A stretch of 64,000 bases of DNA from the NCBI RefSeq assembly GCF_002013375.1, contig NZ_MAEW01000024.1, positions 1 to 64,000 on the forward strand. Reading direction: 5' to 3'. Positions within the stretch are counted from its first letter, which is position 1. Each line of letters opens with the position of its first letter. This DNA comes from Mycobacterium sp. D16Q13 (GTDB taxonomy: Bacteria > Actinomycetota > Actinomycetes > Mycobacteriales > Mycobacteriaceae). Positions 62,938-64,000 of the stretch are shown here, piece after piece. A model generated the notes under the pieces. That model was not told where the DNA came from, searched no databases, and saw only the letters and a list, made by a program, of their open reading frames with translations. Both the position numbers and the translations under genes were made by a program.

Positions 62938-64000
62938 ATGTTGCGCGCGGGAATCGTCGTCACGGGTACGGAGGTCCTCACCGGGCGGGTGGCCGATGCG
63001 AATGGCCCGTGGCTTTCGGAACAGCTCCGCGCGGTCGGCGTCGATGTCGCACACATCTGCGTGTGCGGAGACCGCAAAGAGGATCTGACGGCACAACTGC
63101 AGTTTCTCGCCGATCAGCGTGTGGACCTCATCGTCACATCTGGCGGCCTGGGGCCCACGGCTGACGATATGACGCTACCCACCGTCGCTGAATTCGCTGG
63201 TACCACACTTGTTTTCGATGCCACCCTGGAAGAAGCCATTATGGATCGGCTGCGACCGATGGCAAACCGGTGGGAGAACGTGGACTGGGAGGCGCTGCGC
63301 GTCGGCATCGCCAAACAGGCGCTCGTGCCGGCACAGGGACAGGTACTTGACCCGGTGGGCACCGCGCCGGGAGCGATCATGAGCACGGGTGACGTGCTCA
63401 TCGTGGTGTTGCCCGGCCCTCCGCATGAGCTGCAGCGAATGTGGCCGTCGGCAGTCGGGGCCGGGCACTTCCGGGCTCTCCTCGGTGACGATGTCACGGC
63501 CATTGAGCAGACCACGCTGCGTCTGTACGGAATCACCGAGCCCGATATCGCCGAGACACTGCGCCTCGCCGAAAGCGCCGTGGGAGACCTTGCCGCACTG
63601 GAGATCACCACCTGCTTGCGACGCAGCGAGGTCGAGGTGGTCACCCGATTCGAGGCCGCCGCCCAGCATCTGTGGACCCGTCTCTACGGGTTCATCCAGG
63701 ACCGGCATGGCGCCGCACTGTTCTCCTCAGACGGCTCGACCGTCGACCAGCTGGTGGCCGGGCTGCTGCGCGGAAGGCGCCTGGCCGTGGCAGAGTCTTG
63801 CACGGCGGGGCTGTTGGGGGCACGGATCGCCGATGTGCCGGGCTCCTCGGAATACTTCCTGGGTGGAGTCATCAGCTATGCGAACGATGTCAAAATCGGC
63901 CAGCTGCACGTGGACCCGCAGTTACTCGCCGACCATGGCGCGGTGTCTCCGCAGGTCGCCGAGGCCATGGCGGACGGCGCGCTGAAGGCGCTGGGTGCCG
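62938..64000 (+). CDS. cinA: CinA-family protein (partial, runs off the window)
   Basis: At least 354 residues; the reading frame is open to the last base. N-terminal molybdopterin-binding-like (COG1058) domain: IVVTGTEVLTGRVADANGPW, LIVTSGGLGPTADDMTLPTV and VLIVVLPGPPHELQRMWP. The C-terminal amidase (PncC-like) domain begins near residue 275: RLAVAESCTAGLLGARIAD then GSSEYFLGGVISYANDVKIG. Related proteins hydrolyse NMN and ADP-ribose. TAGGCT (62926-62931) lies six nt before the ATG. The last part of the gene is not in this window. Confidence 0.9.
   Translation, partial: MLRAGIVVTGTEVLTGRVADANGPWLSEQLRAVGVDVAHICVCGDRKEDLTAQLQFLADQRVDLIVTSGGLGPTADDMTLPTVAEFAGTTLVFDATLEEAIMDRLRPMANRWENVDWEALRVGIAKQALVPAQGQVLDPVGTAPGAIMSTGDVLIVVLPGPPHELQRMWPSAVGAGHFRALLGDDVTAIEQTTLRLYGITEPDIAETLRLAESAVGDLAALEITTCLRRSEVEVVTRFEAAAQHLWTRLYGFIQDRHGAALFSSDGSTVDQLVAGLLRGRRLAVAESCTAGLLGARIADVPGSSEYFLGGVISYANDVKIGQLHVDPQLLADHGAVSPQVAEAMADGALKALGA

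Overview
The window looks like chromosome from a rapidly growing mycobacterium of the Mycobacteroides (M. abscessus/chelonae) group. Evidence: high-GC coding sequence, dense short overlaps between genes, long stretches of gene order that match the M. tuberculosis Rv1821-Rv1861 interval as I remember it, and an APH(3'')-type streptomycin kinase like the one described in M. abscessus. The species call is inference. I see no rRNA, tRNA, IS element, prophage or CRISPR.

Layout. (1) 1-7.9 kb: type III glutamine synthetase, a streptomycin-kinase homologue, an ArsR/SRPBCC pair, a VOC/flavoprotein pair and a coiled-coil protein. (2) 7.9-13.6 kb: two ABC1 (UbiB/AarF) kinases around a TetR gene, then an SRPBCC protein and an acyl-CoA dehydrogenase; similar palindromes lie in the promoters. 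(3) 13.8-22.2 kb: secA2, pgsA2, two DUF881 proteins flanking a small basic membrane protein, gcvH, garA, two MerR regulators and a DUF151 nuclease-like protein. (4) 22.3-25.4 kb: a tandem glycine riboswitch and gcvP. (5) 25.5-36.8 kb, mostly minus strand: VWA membrane protein, malate synthase G, two CNNM/CorC-type proteins, guaB1, gnd, and a BlaR-like/BlaI pair. (6) 36.9-38.3 kb: an iron island with an IdeR-type box before a FhuF-like gene, a second box at the end of that gene, a probable IdeR-controlled small RNA ending in a strong terminator (position and design match MrsI of M. tuberculosis), and a thioesterase. (7) 38.5-41.6 kb: four tandem lipoproteins with PknH-type sensor domains. (8) 41.8-46.2 kb: ureABCFGD. 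(9) 46.2-50.1 kb: ndh, a TIGR03086 protein, an F420-type LLM oxidoreductase and an atypical SDR. (10) 50.3-58.8 kb: modABC, apa, a small membrane protein and a 1288-residue nitrate reductase/CysJ-type fusion. (11) 58.8-64 kb: a probable fluoride riboswitch with two crcB/fluC genes, a universal stress protein, two tandem GNAT-like paralogues, a DUF6194 protein and cinA, which runs off the end.

How the parts fit. Much of the window concerns nitrogen and one-carbon flow: ammonia assimilation (GSIII), urea hydrolysis, nitrate reduction with its molybdate importer close by, glycine cleavage under glycine control, and GarA, which gates 2-oxoglutarate metabolism. Malate synthase G handles glyoxylate. 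Regulation is unusually readable: two riboswitches, IdeR boxes, a BlaI operator, an ArsR operator, TetR-like palindromes, and about ten genes with a -10 hexamer 5-7 nt before the start codon, which is the mycobacterial leaderless-mRNA arrangement and was used to choose starts.
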